Part shown: in pieces, positions 1 through 12,416 of the stretch
Layout of the letters: each line of letters opens with the position of its first letter
How positions within the stretch are numbered: position 1 is the first letter of the stretch
Assembly (NCBI GenBank): GCA_039619475.1
Contig: CM077116.1
Coordinates: 8,976,501 to 9,040,500, forward strand
Direction: 5' to 3'
Source: Icerya purchasi
Taxonomy: Eukaryota > Arthropoda > Insecta > Hemiptera > Monophlebidae
Length of the DNA stretch: 64,000 bases
Notes under the pieces: model-generated
The model's database searches: none
Told to the model about the DNA's origin: nothing
The model's input: only the letters and a program-made list of their open reading frames with translations
Translations under genes and position numbers: made by a program

Positions 1-382
1 GACCAGTAATTTTTTCTTTTTTTTAACTTCCCCCGCGCCCAGTAAATCAAAATATGTATACGGATATTGAATTTAAATAAATATATAATTTTAAATAAAA
101 GAAAGTAAAAAATAAACCAAAAACCACGCCACTACACCTGATTTTCATTGAAAATGATCAAAAAATAATCAGACTTACAATTTTTAAATCACTATATCAA
201 TTTTTATTTACTTTCTATCTATGCAGACGTAAGCCTATATATTTAACTAAGTCTTTGATTGGTATCGCTTCGCTTTTGAATTGCGGTCATACTCTTTCGC
301 CAATAGACATGGTAATATGTTGTTTGGATTTACTTGATTTCTCCCGTCCGCGAACCATTCCGAAACTCTAGATAAAGAGACC
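1..382. other. No gene seen; AT-rich flank
   Basis: AT-rich DNA with no frame of convincing length and no repeat I can pair with anything else in the window. It ends at the outer edge of the foldback element. Confidence 0.6.
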
Positions 383-647
383 ATGGATAACAATAGGAAA
401 TTTACTCTGCAGAGCTATCGGGTTGATATTTCGGTGGCAAGTGAGACCCACCAAGGAACATTCGCGACACAAATTTCAGATCCCTCACCACCCTGTTTTT
501 TTTGTTTTTTTTTTTGAGGAACTCATTTTTTGCTGAAATACAGTTCACTTCTTTTTCTCTAGCGCAAGTTGATCGATTTCCTTAATTTTTCAGTATATTG
601 TAGACACATGAGAGAGACATCTTAGAAAGAATTAACAACCGCCTTCC
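383..647 (+). repeat. Left arm of foldback element
   Basis: Inverted copy of 1245-1474, estimated by eye at about 85-90% identity apart from one indel. The inner boundary is sharp: similarity stops immediately after GGAAGG in both arms. Confidence 0.7.
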
Positions 648-1244
648 ATCATATTTCACTCTCCGAATGACACTTTCTAACACTGTTCATAGTTTTTGCA
701 ATGGAAGGCGCAAAAATTAAACTGGCATTTTTTTTAGACCCCAAAATAACACATACATATTTTAGTCACAACAAAAATTTGGGGTGGATCATGGTCAAAA
801 TTGGCAAAAACGTAGGCTAAATGAAAATTATATTAAAAATGAAGTTGTTTATGATATACAATATTTATATTGCACCTATATGCTGCCTAATGCAAGACCG
901 TGGACAAAAAGCACCGACTCTTCTGATGAGTCCCCTTATGGACCCTTGTAGCACCCTACCCACTAAAATTGAGTCGAAACGAGTAACACAAGTGTACACT
1001 ATATTTAGGCAGACTCTCAAGTAACAATGCATTAAGTCTAATACACGGAAAGGAATTTATTTCAATACCCAGTACAAATAAAATTGAAAACATCAATCCT
1101 CGTCGCTATCTCCTTCGATCACCGCCTTAGTCTCATCGGCGTTGAATAGTCGGTTAAACATTTCAGCAGGTCTCAGAACTTTGGACCGGTAACGGCTATA
1201 TGCTAAATAGTAAATTATGGCTACTGCGAGTCGTTACATCCTCA

Positions 1245-1474
1245 GGAAGGCGGTTGCTAATTCCTTTTAAGATGTCTCTCCCATGTGTCTACAATATACT
1301 GAAAAATTAAGGAAACGAGAAAAAAAAAGGAGTTCTTCAAAAAAAAAAAAAAAAAAAATAGGGTGATAAGGGATCTGAAACTTCTGCCACGAATGTTCCT
1401 TGGTGAGTCTCATTTACCACCGAAATATCAATCCGATAGCTCTGCAGAGCAAATTTACTATTTTTATTCACCAA
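1245..1474 (-). repeat. Right arm of foldback element
   Basis: Inverted partner of 383-647. Similarity fades beyond about 1474 (TTTTTATTCACC versus TTGTTATCCATG in the left arm). Confidence 0.7.
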
Positions 1475-3534
1475 TAGCCTTTAAAAATTTCAACGCTTTC
1501 GTTGTAGGGAGGACAAAAGAAATCACGTTTACCAAGTTTTGCTCGTACGTATTTGTTTCATTTTTATATTTAACCCCGAGTTACCGATGTCCATTCTACG
1601 CAAAACGTCTAGTAACTTAAAATATTCGTAAATTTTGGGTTTCTTTTTTTCATGTACCTTGACCGTTAATAAAGCAATAGATTCATGAAACACGTTTATT
1701 TTTTAAAGCGAAAAAAAGTGCTTTTACGTTGTTTAAAATATAAAATTTGTTTAATAAACTTTCTATTAAACATTAATAAATCCGTATTCTACTTAAAATG
1801 ATTTTACTTCTGGAAATTTATTGCTGAAAAAGAAGTCTAATAAAAATCGTTAATTAATTGCTAAATTAAATCATTTTATCATAGTCTTACCGATGTAAAT
1901 AATAATTACTTCTGGGAACTGTAACACAACGTTTTCTGTTGTCCAGTACATTGTTAATTGGCTGTGATTGCAGTAAGATGCTGTTATCTTTCTTTTTATC
2001 ATTTATTTTTTTCTAATTCAAAACATTGTAAAGAGATTGAACAGTAATAATGGCACAGGCACCAACCAGCTGCAATATTTGACTTCCATAGTATAACGCT
2101 AACAAAATGACCGAGGTATATATGTAGTACGAGCTCGTATCATGCTCGTACTGTTAACAAAAGCCATAAATTGAGATTAACTGTTTATTGATTTGATTGG
2201 AGGGTGGGCAGCACAGAGTATGCACGGTTCGTTTTGAAAAATTGACTTCTCTCTCCTTAGTGATTTACATGGAAAATACGATCTAGGTTTAAGGAAAAGT
2301 TCCGTTAGAAAAATTTCGAAAAAAGATTAACTGACGCAAATAGTAGAAAATTTACCGTGGAAACAACCGTTTTTCAAATTAGCCAGTGATGTGTTTTCTT
2401 TTAAATGACATGGCGGAACGTACTTAAATATTTCAAATTGTTGGATAGAGCAACAAGTTTTGTTATCAAGTGAAAATGTTATTAATAAACTCTTTCTCCG
2501 CAATATTGTAAACGAATGAAATCCAAAAGCAGATTTTGCCTGAAACAAATTCCGCTTGAGGCATTAGACCCGATAAAAGTTTGCTTTCATTTAATCGCAC
2601 CGATCTGTAATTTTTTTCTCAAAGTCGCGAATGTTTGAATAACACGTTTTAACAAGAAATTGTCTTTTACTGCCTCCAAGTATTCCGTTTGTCGTGACAT
2701 CCAGTTTTATTGCAGCTGACATATTAACTGTCTGGCGGATGTACAATCAGTGTTTCAATATTCGAAAAAAAAAAAAAAAAAAAAAAAGATGCTTGTCCGA
2801 TATTCGAAGTACGTAGTGGTTGAAAGACTAAATTCCCCAAACATTTTTTTTGATGATCCCGGTATTTTTATTCGGTCCATTTAAGAATTTGCATTTCATC
2901 GGCAGAGTAGTAATTTATATTTCAGCTACAAACTCGTTTTTAATAGCCGTACATTTATTTGCTTAAATTTGAAATCGCACGCCTTAAAATCTGCCACTCG
3001 GTGGATTGGCAAAATTAATAAATAAACGCGACTCGTGAACGGAATTATATATTATATTATATTACAATATTGTTACGTTAATGTAACTCAACTAAATCGG
3101 TAACACGAAAATATTTATTCGCTAATATTTCAATAAAGCGGTATATTTTAAAGGTCGCAACGGTCGCTGTTAGGAAAAAAACCAACAGTAACAGTTTTTG
3201 CTTTTACGTAATATTCCCGTACGAAAGAGGCGTCTTTAGAGTTACCTTTCGTACATCGCAGCGTTGCCACCGTGATTGAAAATTCCAGCGGTAGAATTTA
3301 TTTTTCTTATTTTGTTCGGTTTCGTTTATATTTAATTTAATGAAATCGGATGGCGAACGTTAATACAGCGAATGACGGCATCAGTTCTTGAATACGATGT
3401 TCTTACAAAGAGCAACACAGCTCACTGGATATGAATACACATTTATACCTGTATACGTATTAATCACCGAGATACTTTTACACCAATATCCTGTTATGTT
3501 TTTGTGTCGAATATTCTGCAACGAAATATGTAGC
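1475..3534. other. No gene seen
   Basis: AT-rich sequence with only short chance frames. It contains an A-run at about 2764-2787 that could be the tail of an unrecognised retroelement, but nothing upstream of it is identifiable. Confidence 0.5.
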
Positions 3535-3904
3535 TTTTTTTTTTTTTTTTTTTTTTATTAGGCTTATTTTTCTTAAGGTGTCGTACACACTGTATAGCTA
3601 GTTGTACCGATATAGGTTGTGTACCAGCCAATTATTGTATGCAACGCGGGTGTACACACGGAAGACTACATTCGGAACTGATTAGTAATCGTTTGATTTA
3701 TATCGGCATATACAAGTGCACTGCTGTGTACTGACCGAGCGCGCATATGATGATATGCATGTTTGCCATTGCCTTCCACGTGATTATTAGCGAATATTTT
3801 AATTTTAATTCGTCGCAATAAGAAGTTCTGTCGTCGCCCGGAATCGAACCCGTGACCTCCGTAACGGAAGTCAAGCGCTCTAGCAACTAGGCAATGGCGA
3901 CGAC
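3535..3904 (-). mobile_element. tRNA-derived SINE
   Basis: Read on the minus strand, the element starts at 3904 with a 75-nt tRNA-like head, continues through about 275 bp of unrelated body, and ends in an A-run (T20-plus on the plus strand at 3535-3556). The head has a good pol III B box (GGTTCGATTCC) and an A-box-like stretch (TTGCCTAGTTGCTAGAGC). Total length, head-body-tail order and poly(A) end are those of a tRNA-derived SINE. No target-site duplication was found and no second copy occurs in the window, so it may be old. A SINE would depend on a LINE partner's RT; the partner is not identifiable here. Confidence 0.65.
3830..3904 (-). promoter_or_regulatory. tRNA-like SINE head with A and B boxes
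   Basis: The ends are complementary (GTCGTCGCC against GGCGACGAC, 9 bp) and the T-loop is TTCGATT. The T-stem and anticodon stem are imperfect, and GACTTCCG-TTA-CGGAGGTC forms a hairpin in the anticodon-arm region that does not fit a normal tRNA. I therefore call it the internal pol III promoter of a SINE, not a functional tRNA gene. Confidence 0.55.
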
Positions 3905-6900
3905 TGCGTACAATACTCTTTTTTAGCTTTAAAATAACGTAGAAAATTAAAAGCGACTCACCTGAATTGTAGAAGACCGCGGATCCAATTTATTACGGCG
4001 TTCAAAAAAAACCGACCAATTTTCGATTATGAATTATTTTAAATTTATTACCGAATAACAGAATTAATAATCTTCAAACAGTTAAGTAGCCGATGGAAAC
4101 ATGTTGCGATTTCGTTCATACACTGCTGAAAGGCATTCTCGGTGTTACATGAAAAGCCTTGTAACGTATCAACGAGGGAATTAAGAAGCTGTAGAAACGC
4201 TCGTATTGCATATTGCAAAGTTTAGACCTGTCCGAACTTATTCGACAACGTTTGGTGTAGTGCGATAGGGCGTGCAGAGCTGCCGATGCTACACCCAGCA
4301 TCATTACAAAAGACGCAGCTGGTGAGACGGAGTTGCTATGAAGTGAGTAAAAGGATGGGGATAAGCGCTATTTCCGAAAACGTAATAGTGGGATTGAGCG
4401 CTCCGTGTCCTAACCCCGAACCTCAATAGAATAACGAATTTCCGAGGCAGCGGTAACCAGCACGGGCCACAGTGTACGGCTTAATGAATTTTAATCAGCA
4501 GTGGTTGGAAATTCAATTTCTTTTCATCATTACGAAAGAGCGAGTAAAGCAACTATCTATAGTATGTTCGACATCTTTATCTTAATCATCGGCGTTGTTT
4601 ACGTTTAGAAATCGATTAATTTACATGTACACGCAAATTTTCTCTGTGCATTAATTTCTACTTATTTTCTCTAGATTTTAGAAATCCTTTTTTCTGACTG
4701 GCCACCATTCTGAATGTATCCATCGGGGGGTTTACGGTTAACTACATCGGGTCGATCAGGTTTTAGCGGTGAAGAAAATTTAATTCATTTTAGCTTCAGT
4801 CCTTTTTCACGACTAAGCTATCGCTTATTATTGCTACCTTATATTATTTTTGGTTTTGAGCACACCAACCACGTCGACCAATGTCCTTTGGTAGTTTGTC
4901 CGGTTCGGTTTGGGTAACGTTGTTTTTCGTGTTCTTCTGAACTGTTGACTGTGATAGCAGCAGTTTAAAACGCGTGTTAAGATTCCGCCAGGCTGTAGAT
5001 TGAGAGAAATTAATATAGGTAACACATTATAACTCGCATAATACTAGCGCAGGTTTTTGTCGGTGTAATAAGGACAGTGTCAACATCGAATGGATGCGAT
5101 ACAGCGGCGGTCCGTTAGAAAATTATCTATGCTCGAGCGATTCGGACGGTAGCTTATCAAATGAAGAGCATATAAATAGGGGTAATGAAGTGTAGAGGGA
5201 AAACGGCGAATGTAACTTTATAAAGCGAAGCGTAATATGGTAGTTAAAAGATTTCGTCGCTAGTAATTAATGATAAGAGGTAACAAATGTTATCCATTCT
5301 TTCCGATAACGAAAACAGTGTAAATGTCGGCTAATTATCCCTACGAAATTAATATGAAGAAGGAAAATTAATTACAAATAAAAATAAACATCGCCGTTGT
5401 GGTAGATGCCTAACGGGCTGATTTAGCTGAAAATATGTAGATTGAAAGTTGTACAGACGGCAAGACCTGATAAAAATAGCCCTAAAAAAGCTTTCCGATT
5501 AATTTTGAAATAAACAAAAAGTGGAAAAGAAGAGAATCTAAACGAAAGTACGAAATAGGAATATTTGCAAACGTAGTAGGGAAAATAAGAAGAGAAACTA
5601 TCAAAGAAATCGCTGGGCGGGAAATTGAATAGAGTCTCAAAGTTAAAGAGTTCTTCAATAACGTCGAAAACTATACTGTTATATTCGCTTGCTTCAGTTT
5701 TTTCGCGGTTCACGTCCACATAAAAAATCGATACTAACAGCTTTTTACAGTGTTCTTGACATGCTTTTTTCAGTCTTTTTTCAACATTGAAACGAAGTAA
5801 AAAGACTAACAGACCGGGTTATCTCTGTTAATTTAAAAAAAAAAAAACAAAGAAGCAAGATGGATACAGAGCTAAAATGTTAAGGTACTACAGGCATTAC
5901 CGAAGAGTGTGTTAAGATTAGTTTGTGTGAGCCCCGTTGAGGGAGGCCCTTGCCCGCTACCGAAACTAATTGTTTTTAATATTACTTTATACGATGGTGT
6001 GAATATGTTTATTGCTACAACAGTGCCGAGTTCGTCGCAGGAATTATTTATAAAATTATAATCTACTTTCGCTTTTTCATATGCTTGACTTTTACGTCAG
6101 TATTTCGACAATTTTAGAATAATTCGATTCTCCGGGTTATCGCGTACGAAAATAGTGAAAATGAGAACATCTTAAGATTGAATGTTGAATCAAATGTGTG
6201 CTAGAAACATCTTTTGAAGAACAGTAACCTATCTTCTGCGCTAGAAAATAGAGAGGAAAAAACATATTTTCCGAATATCGGAAGCCGGAATTATCGCCTT
6301 AATTAGGAAATTACGAAAAGGTCAAAGAGAAACATCAGTAAAGATAAACATAAAAGTATGTGTAGAGTCAGGAAATCCAAAATCATACTGACTCGCAGAA
6401 ACGTTTATAAAATTTTACGTTTATTTAATATTTGTCATTACGCGCTTCATTATACAAACAAAATGTATCGGTACACTGCGTTCGGCGGCAGAATATTTGA
6501 TTAGTTGCGGATTTGTAGCATTTTTGGATTTCATCTCGGATTCAGTCACCTGATGGATACGTCTTCAGTGGCTGACTTGACGGCAAAAGAAACCAGCGCA
6601 GTTCTGACTATTATTATTCAATCTAAAATACGGTGAATAAAAATGCTATTAAAGTCGATCAATCTGTGAAAATAATAATAATGATAATAATAAGAAGATA
6701 GACGCGTCATTAAGAGTGAGAGTTTTTTAAATGTAATGGAAAATGGGCTCTTTGCGCCCGAGTTTAATTCGTTTAAACATTTCTTTTTTCTATTTATTCC
6801 GGAATATTTATTATTTTTCGTTTCCGCCTCTCTCTGCTCCGGATCCGGACGATGCCTCCGTATTCGCATAGAGCACAGTTTCGCCGTCCTAATGCATCGA

Positions 6901-8490
6901 TCTTCCTTTCTCAACAATAGCGACCTCCTCGCGTGTTTCCGTAATTGGCTTCTTCTGCTCATTTCACCGCGCTGCTAAATTGACAAGTCTTATTATTTAT
7001 CATTTTCCCCATTTCCTACATCATTCGGCCCAGTCTACCAGACCGCCGCTTAATCTACCATTCGTGTGTGTGTACATTTTACTCAGCGAATTAGCCTAGG
7101 TCTCCCTTAATTCCCGGAACGACGCACAGTGCAGTTAATCGAAATCTAGAGAAGGTATTATTAGGAATCGGTTACCACAGAATCGACTGTCTAGTTCGAG
7201 ATGTCAATTGCCTTATTGAAATCCGCTTCTCTCGTACCGGTTTCATTTAAATTTTTCTCGATTTGAACTTTCCCGTCAGCCGACGAGAATTATCAGGCTG
7301 CGAAATGATCATTTTCGGCATTTCGTAGGTTGTGTTCCGAACTTTCAACTATACTTCACAACGTCTAGAGACGCCATCGCATATTTTTCTCTACACAAAA
7401 ACAGCCGTTGAAGTATCTCGGTGAGCCATTCGAGCATAGTGCGTCATTTCTCAAAAGTAAAACGCTCTGTATTGTGCGTTAGCTAAGAGCAGAATCCTGT
7501 TTTTCCAAATTTGCGATAGCTGCAATTACACGAGTGCAATCGTTTAACGCACGTTTATTTGAAGATTTGCCCAATTATTGATTGACGTTTTTGGATGTTT
7601 TTTTTTTATTTTTTTCCCGGTAATTTCGTATAAAATAATTTGAATGGCACGCATTTTACGGTTTATTACATTTTCAAGAATGAAACATTTTAAGCTTAAC
7701 GCAAAGTTGTTATACGTTTTCCTTCAGGTTAATTGGCTTTTTGCTTTTTACCGGGAGGGGAAAACAAAAAAACAAAAAAACACATTTTACTTTTTACAGC
7801 GCATTTTTAGTAATATCGAAATATATTTTCAAACTTGAAAAATTAAATAATAACACGAGAAAATGATTTAAATTAAACTAAATGGTTTTTATCTTACTTC
7901 GCTGTTTTTTTTTTAACACACAAATATTTTTATCCTGCACCAGCGACGGTGCGATGAATAACATTCATAAATCTATTAGAAACATATGTTGATTGTCTAA
8001 ATCGGTTATTTTGTGGTTTATTTATTGATTTTTTAATATTAAATCATCGTATTAGAGGAAATAGATTAAAATGCTGATTTTGATTGAATGAGTAGCAAAC
8101 TGATCAGAGCATTAAATGTGTTCGTTGAAAAATAATATTTAAGGAAAAGGAATATGATAATTTCGAAATAACAACACTGTATGCTGTATGTGCAAAGGGG
8201 GGGGGGAGTTTATTTCCGAGCCGAAGTCTACGAAAAAGCTGTTGAAATGAAATCGTATTCGAAGCGGTTGAATTCCTCTATAGACATTTATTTAGTTACA
8301 TGCACGACTTTAGAATAGTTTCAACCAAATATAAATACAATTTTTAATAACGTCTTTATTACAACACTATTTATGTTTAAATGTTCGCCGTTTGGTATTT
8401 TATCGCGCATATATGAAATTTTAGTATCATTAAATATGTAAATAAATCCATACCTATTTGTTAATATTTATAACTATAAAATAAATAAAT
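3905..8490. other. No recognisable gene
   Basis: Long stretch without a frame I can assign. The longest frame (114 codons, minus, 6618-6962) is low-complexity, rich in Arg/Lys at one end and Tyr at the other, and overlaps an 80-codon frame on the plus strand, so neither is supported. Somewhat GC-richer patches occur around 6,840-7,400. A G-run (GGGGGGGGGG) sits near 8,197. Confidence 0.5.
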
Positions 8491-8569
8491 ACCCCCTCTT
8501 GTTGACAAACAGAAATAAGTAATAAATTACGCTTTAATAAATTAAAATAAATACCTCAATTTAAGGAAA

Positions 8570-8753
8570 CGTTTTTATATCGTCAGCTAATAACACTTAA
8601 GTAAAAGTAAAAACACACTGTAAAATAATAGGTGGATAACAGAGGACTACAGTTAAAGGGGGAAAATTATTTGTACACATATAGTCCCAATGTGTTTCTC
8701 TGCAGTGTATTTTTACTTTTACTGAAGTGTTCTTAGCTGATGATATAAAAACG
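8570..8753. repeat. MITE-like hairpin inside the left TIR
   Basis: Arms 8570-8623 and 8701-8753 are inverted copies (shared AAGTAAAAGTAAAAA and TCAGCTAA), about 53 bp each with few mismatches, around a ~77-bp centre. The related sequence at 11835-11905 lacks this insert, so it looks like a small palindromic element that entered the repeat later, perhaps with a TA target. Confidence 0.55.
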
Positions 8754-9394
8754 CGATGTGGTCGAATTGGTTCCAATTGCTACTAGAATGATTGATGAAT
8801 CAGTAGATTTATGTACTTTATTAAAACGTGATACTTGACCAAAAAGAAATGGAGACACCCGAATTGCGCACCGAACCGAAATAGCCCGCCCGCTAAGAAC
8901 TCGAATTGCGCACCGATTTAATAAAAAAATACTCCAGATTTTATGAAATCGACGAAGGAATAAAATTAGTAAAAGTGTCGTTCTTTCAGTGATTTCCAAA
9001 ATGTCTTATCACATCTCGATGGAGAACGTTTGCTATTTGAAATAACATTTCGGTTGCTTAGAAAGAACCTCCTTAACGGTTTGCGAAAAATAGGCTATCA
9101 CCCCGTTAGCAGTACGGTTCTTATTCTAAATATTTTTAACAATCTAAGAACGTGCACACATCTAAGAAATGTTGCATAAAATAGAATAATTTTTTGAGGC
9201 GAATATTATATAAAATAATTTGTAAATTACGATAATTTCTAACTGAATATGTAGAATTTTCAATGCATATTATATTTCATAAAGATCGTGTTTCACATTA
9301 ATACAAAAAAAGATTAATATCAGCGGATTAATTTACATAAAATACAAACGTGATGACCGTATGAAATTTTCGAGTTCGACCAATTAGAGGCATC

Positions 9395-9424
<30 letters not shown>
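9395..9424 (+). repeat. (ATT)n microsatellite
   Basis: Ten uninterrupted TAT/ATT trinucleotide units. Confidence 0.95.
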
Positions 9425-9427
<3 letters not shown>

Positions 9428-11361
9428 AAGTTATTTAGAGTTTGAGGGAACCGAGTTTCGGGAAAATTTCAGTTCTGATTTTATCTTACCCATCAATCAG
9501 TTTTCAGTTTCAGTTATAAATTGTCATTTGAATTGAAATCAAATTTGTTAAAAATCGTAATTTTGTCATTTAGTGTACCATCCTACAATACATGGTACCC
9601 TACTTGAATTTTAAATGACGACACATAGAAATGTACATTTAGTACAAACTGACACGTATATTAAAATGAATCATTTTCGGCAAGGGATAATTCCAACAAA
9701 ACAAAAAAATATACAAACAAGAATTTATAGCCAACAGGAATTAGCCCAATTGCAAACTGGGGAAATAGGTTTCATTTTGTAAAATGTTGTTCCTATAAAG
9801 CAATTATATAGGTATTCTCTACGCCGAAATAGTTTATAGTTTTCTTTTAAATTTTATTGATAATGTTGATATTTATTTATAATTTTTTATTTATTAGATT
9901 AAATTTAATTCATATTTTTATTTATCAAATATGTTAATAAAAATCTGAGGCGCTCATTCTATTTTTCTGTTCATTTATTGACATAATGATTGACCATTAT
10001 TTATACCATTTTTTTATTTTGTCGTTAAGGAAATCTTTTTCCTTTTAAATTTTTTTCAACTCGTCGCAAAAATTTTGATAGTTCTTCTAAGAAGCTGAAA
10101 TATGGATTCATTACTTCAATGTAGTGTTTTCCATCAATACACGACACGTCCGGGAAAAAAATACTTTTTTTTTGAACTTTTACCAGCACCCTTCGGTAAT
10201 TTAAATTTGAAGCTGAAATATCGTTGTTTCCCAAGTATCCCTTCATATATTTACCGAAAACTACATTCGTTTGTCGTTTTTAGATCCAAATAGGGTTTAA
10301 ATTTAATGATTACTAAAAATGTTTATTGCGATGCAAAGTTATTGTTTGTTGCATATTTTAAATTTCAGGAATATTAATACCGGCTGACGAGTTATACATT
10401 TTGAAGTGATTTTTAAGTAATTTTAAATTCGTCATATTCTCGTATTCTTAACTTTTTACGCGATGTGTAGCGCTCAAGGGTTAGAAGAGCCGTTCGAACA
10501 TTATGCATTTTCTGAAAGAGCATTTAATACTATTTTTGTATATAGCTTTACATTTTAACGTGTAAGCGTCATAATTTTTCCTCGTGAAAAAACATCAAAA
10601 ATTATCATCCGGCTTATAATAAGTACATAACAGTAATTCGACACTGTTTAAATTACTGCTCTATTTTTAATCATAGAAATAAAATGATGTTTCAAAATTG
10701 TTATTTTACAGGTGCTTTGTAGAATTCAAACTGTTCTAGAAATATTCATCCCCATAATAAAACTGTTAACACTGATAATTACTTAACATTAATGGTAACA
10801 CGGAATTAACATTAATAGTATGAAAGCGAAATACTTTTTTTAAAAATAGTAACTTGTAAATAAAGAAAAATTTTAGCTGTCGCTGTATCAAGGGGTAAAA
10901 TACACGTTTGATCGCAAATTTGAAACTAGAAAGATGAAAGATGATAAATGTAGACAATTAGGAGTATGTTAAATTGTTGAAGCTAACTGGCAAATTGCAA
11001 AAGCCAGAATGAATTTTTAACGATTATAAATGAGAACATATAAATATGTATCACAGTTATCTATCAAAAGTATATAATATTAAACGAAAAATGAAACCGG
11101 AAGTTTGAAAAATTTTATATTTTTAAAATTAACCTGGCCTATTCTGAAATATTTTAGATATGAAATATAAATCGTGAATAAGAACACAGAAGTTGAGCTG
11201 TGTGAACGTTCATTCATTGGAAAAGTATTGTAAAAGTGCTGAATGTAGTTTACAATTATATATTTTTCATTTACAGTTCGGATTTTTTTGAAAAAGATAA
11301 CAATAATACATAAATTGAAGACAGCTTGCAACATAGATGTGCGATATCGCTTGGAAATTTT

Positions 11362-11553
11362 CTATTCTATAATTCTGATACTAGAAACTCCTTCGATGAT
11401 AATGTTTTGTTCATGTAGTTTTACGGAAGCTTTGCATCCTCGTTTTGTACAAATCCATCTTTCTAACCCATCTGCCGATTTTTTTTGGTAACCGAATTTA
11501 TAATCGTGCATCACAAGTAGTTTTCTCGCCTTCTCGCTAAACATAAATTCCAT
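11362..11553 (-). pseudogene. FLYWCH zinc-finger relic
   Basis: This 63-codon frame resembles a FLYWCH module. It has F-S-x-K-A-R-K-L-L-V-M-H-D-Y-K-F near residues 5-20, a spaced W-I-C (about residues 33-35) and a second Cys (about 40) followed by K-A-S-V, then I-I-I-E-G. The family normally ends E-G-x-H-x-H; here the sequence after E-G is V-S-S-I-R, so the two zinc-binding histidines are missing. It therefore looks broken, or cut at a lost exon edge. FLYWCH domains occur in host chromatin proteins and in Phantom/MuDR transposases. The inverted repeats around it favour a transposon origin. The domain call rests on motif recognition only. Confidence 0.5.
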
Positions 11554-11930
11554 TATATATCAGAGTAAATAAGTAATATTTTGATACCTAACACAACATA
11601 AACAAGACCGAATACTGATTAAGAATAAAATCGGAAAACAGTCTCACCCGCATACAAATGAGAAACAGTCGTTCTATTATGACACTCATAATGGTCATAT
11701 GTGAAGAATAAGAAATAACATCAATAACAACAGCGATAGAAGACTTGGTCAGTTTCATCTCGGGTAAAAAAGGACCCTTAAAAAGGACAGACTTGACACA
11801 TCAATAAAACGGGAGCCAATTCGACCAGCAAAATCTTACCCGGGAACCAATTCGACATCTCCCATAAAAACGTTTTCTTAAATTGAGGTATTTATTTTAA
11901 TGCGTTTGTAATTGTCAGGAGAAGGTTTGT

Positions 11931-12416
11931 GTGAGAAAAAAAAAACGTTAGAAAAGTTACACGGAAAATGGCCAAATTCGCGAAAATGAAACATTAAAAC
12001 ATTGCGCCAAATGAGTAATTAGAATAATAACATATTAAAATCAACAAATAGCTCTGGCCATGTTTGAATTATAATGTTTAATTCGATATTAGACAGTTCG
12101 AAAAATGAACAAAAATTGCAAATACAACCGTAATTTTAGAATGCAAAATAATACTATGCTTTTTTTGTGTTGTTAGAAAGGAAAATGAAATCTATTAAAT
12201 AATTACTAAATAAATGTAAAACCTTTTGGGATTTGGAAATGCTGACTTAATTCGATAGTTAGGCTTATAATAGGCTTACTGTATGTAAAATTTTCCATTG
12301 GCTGATTTGGATGTATTTCTGTAAAAAAAAATGATACCAATAGCCACGATCGTTAATACATACAATTTCTCGAAATTTGAATTATAAATGTTCATATCCA
12401 TTTTCTGTTTTGTCAC
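11931..12416. other. No gene seen
   Basis: AT-rich sequence with no frame or repeat that I can assign. Confidence 0.5.

Larger units (their letters stand above)
383..1474. mobile_element. Foldback element with ~250-bp inverted arms
   Basis: The left arm (383-647), read on the reverse strand, matches the right arm (1245-1474) over nearly its whole length. Shared landmarks are GGAAGGCGGTTG at the inner edge, CATGTGTCTACAATATACTG, GAATGTTCCTTGGTG and CCGATAGCTCTGCAGAG towards the outer edge. The left arm carries about 35-40 extra bases near 530-570, and an A-rich tract sits in both. The ~600-bp centre has only short frames and no transposase-like protein. This is the architecture of a foldback or long-TIR non-autonomous DNA transposon. 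I could not define a target-site duplication, so the outer ends are approximate and the superfamily is unknown. Confidence 0.7.
8491..11930. mobile_element. Possible Mutator-like (Phantom-type) transposon
   Basis: Sequence around 8541-8570 reappears inverted at 11876-11905 (shared TTAAAATAAATACCTCAATT). GTCGAATTGGTTCC near 8761-8775 reappears inverted near 11840-11855. Both blocks keep the same order relative to the outer edge, as in terminal inverted repeats of a ~3.4-kb element. Just inside the right end, on the inward-reading strand, lies a FLYWCH zinc-finger relic (11362-11553), a domain known from Phantom-type MuDR transposases. No transposase core was readable in between, and no 8-9-bp target-site duplication was found. 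The alternative is two unrelated copies of one repeat lying in opposite orientation. Confidence 0.35.

Noticed and set aside
6618..6978. Overlapping 114-codon (-) and 80-codon (+) frames
   Set aside because: Low-complexity composition, mutually overlapping, no domain motif; neither is supported as a gene.
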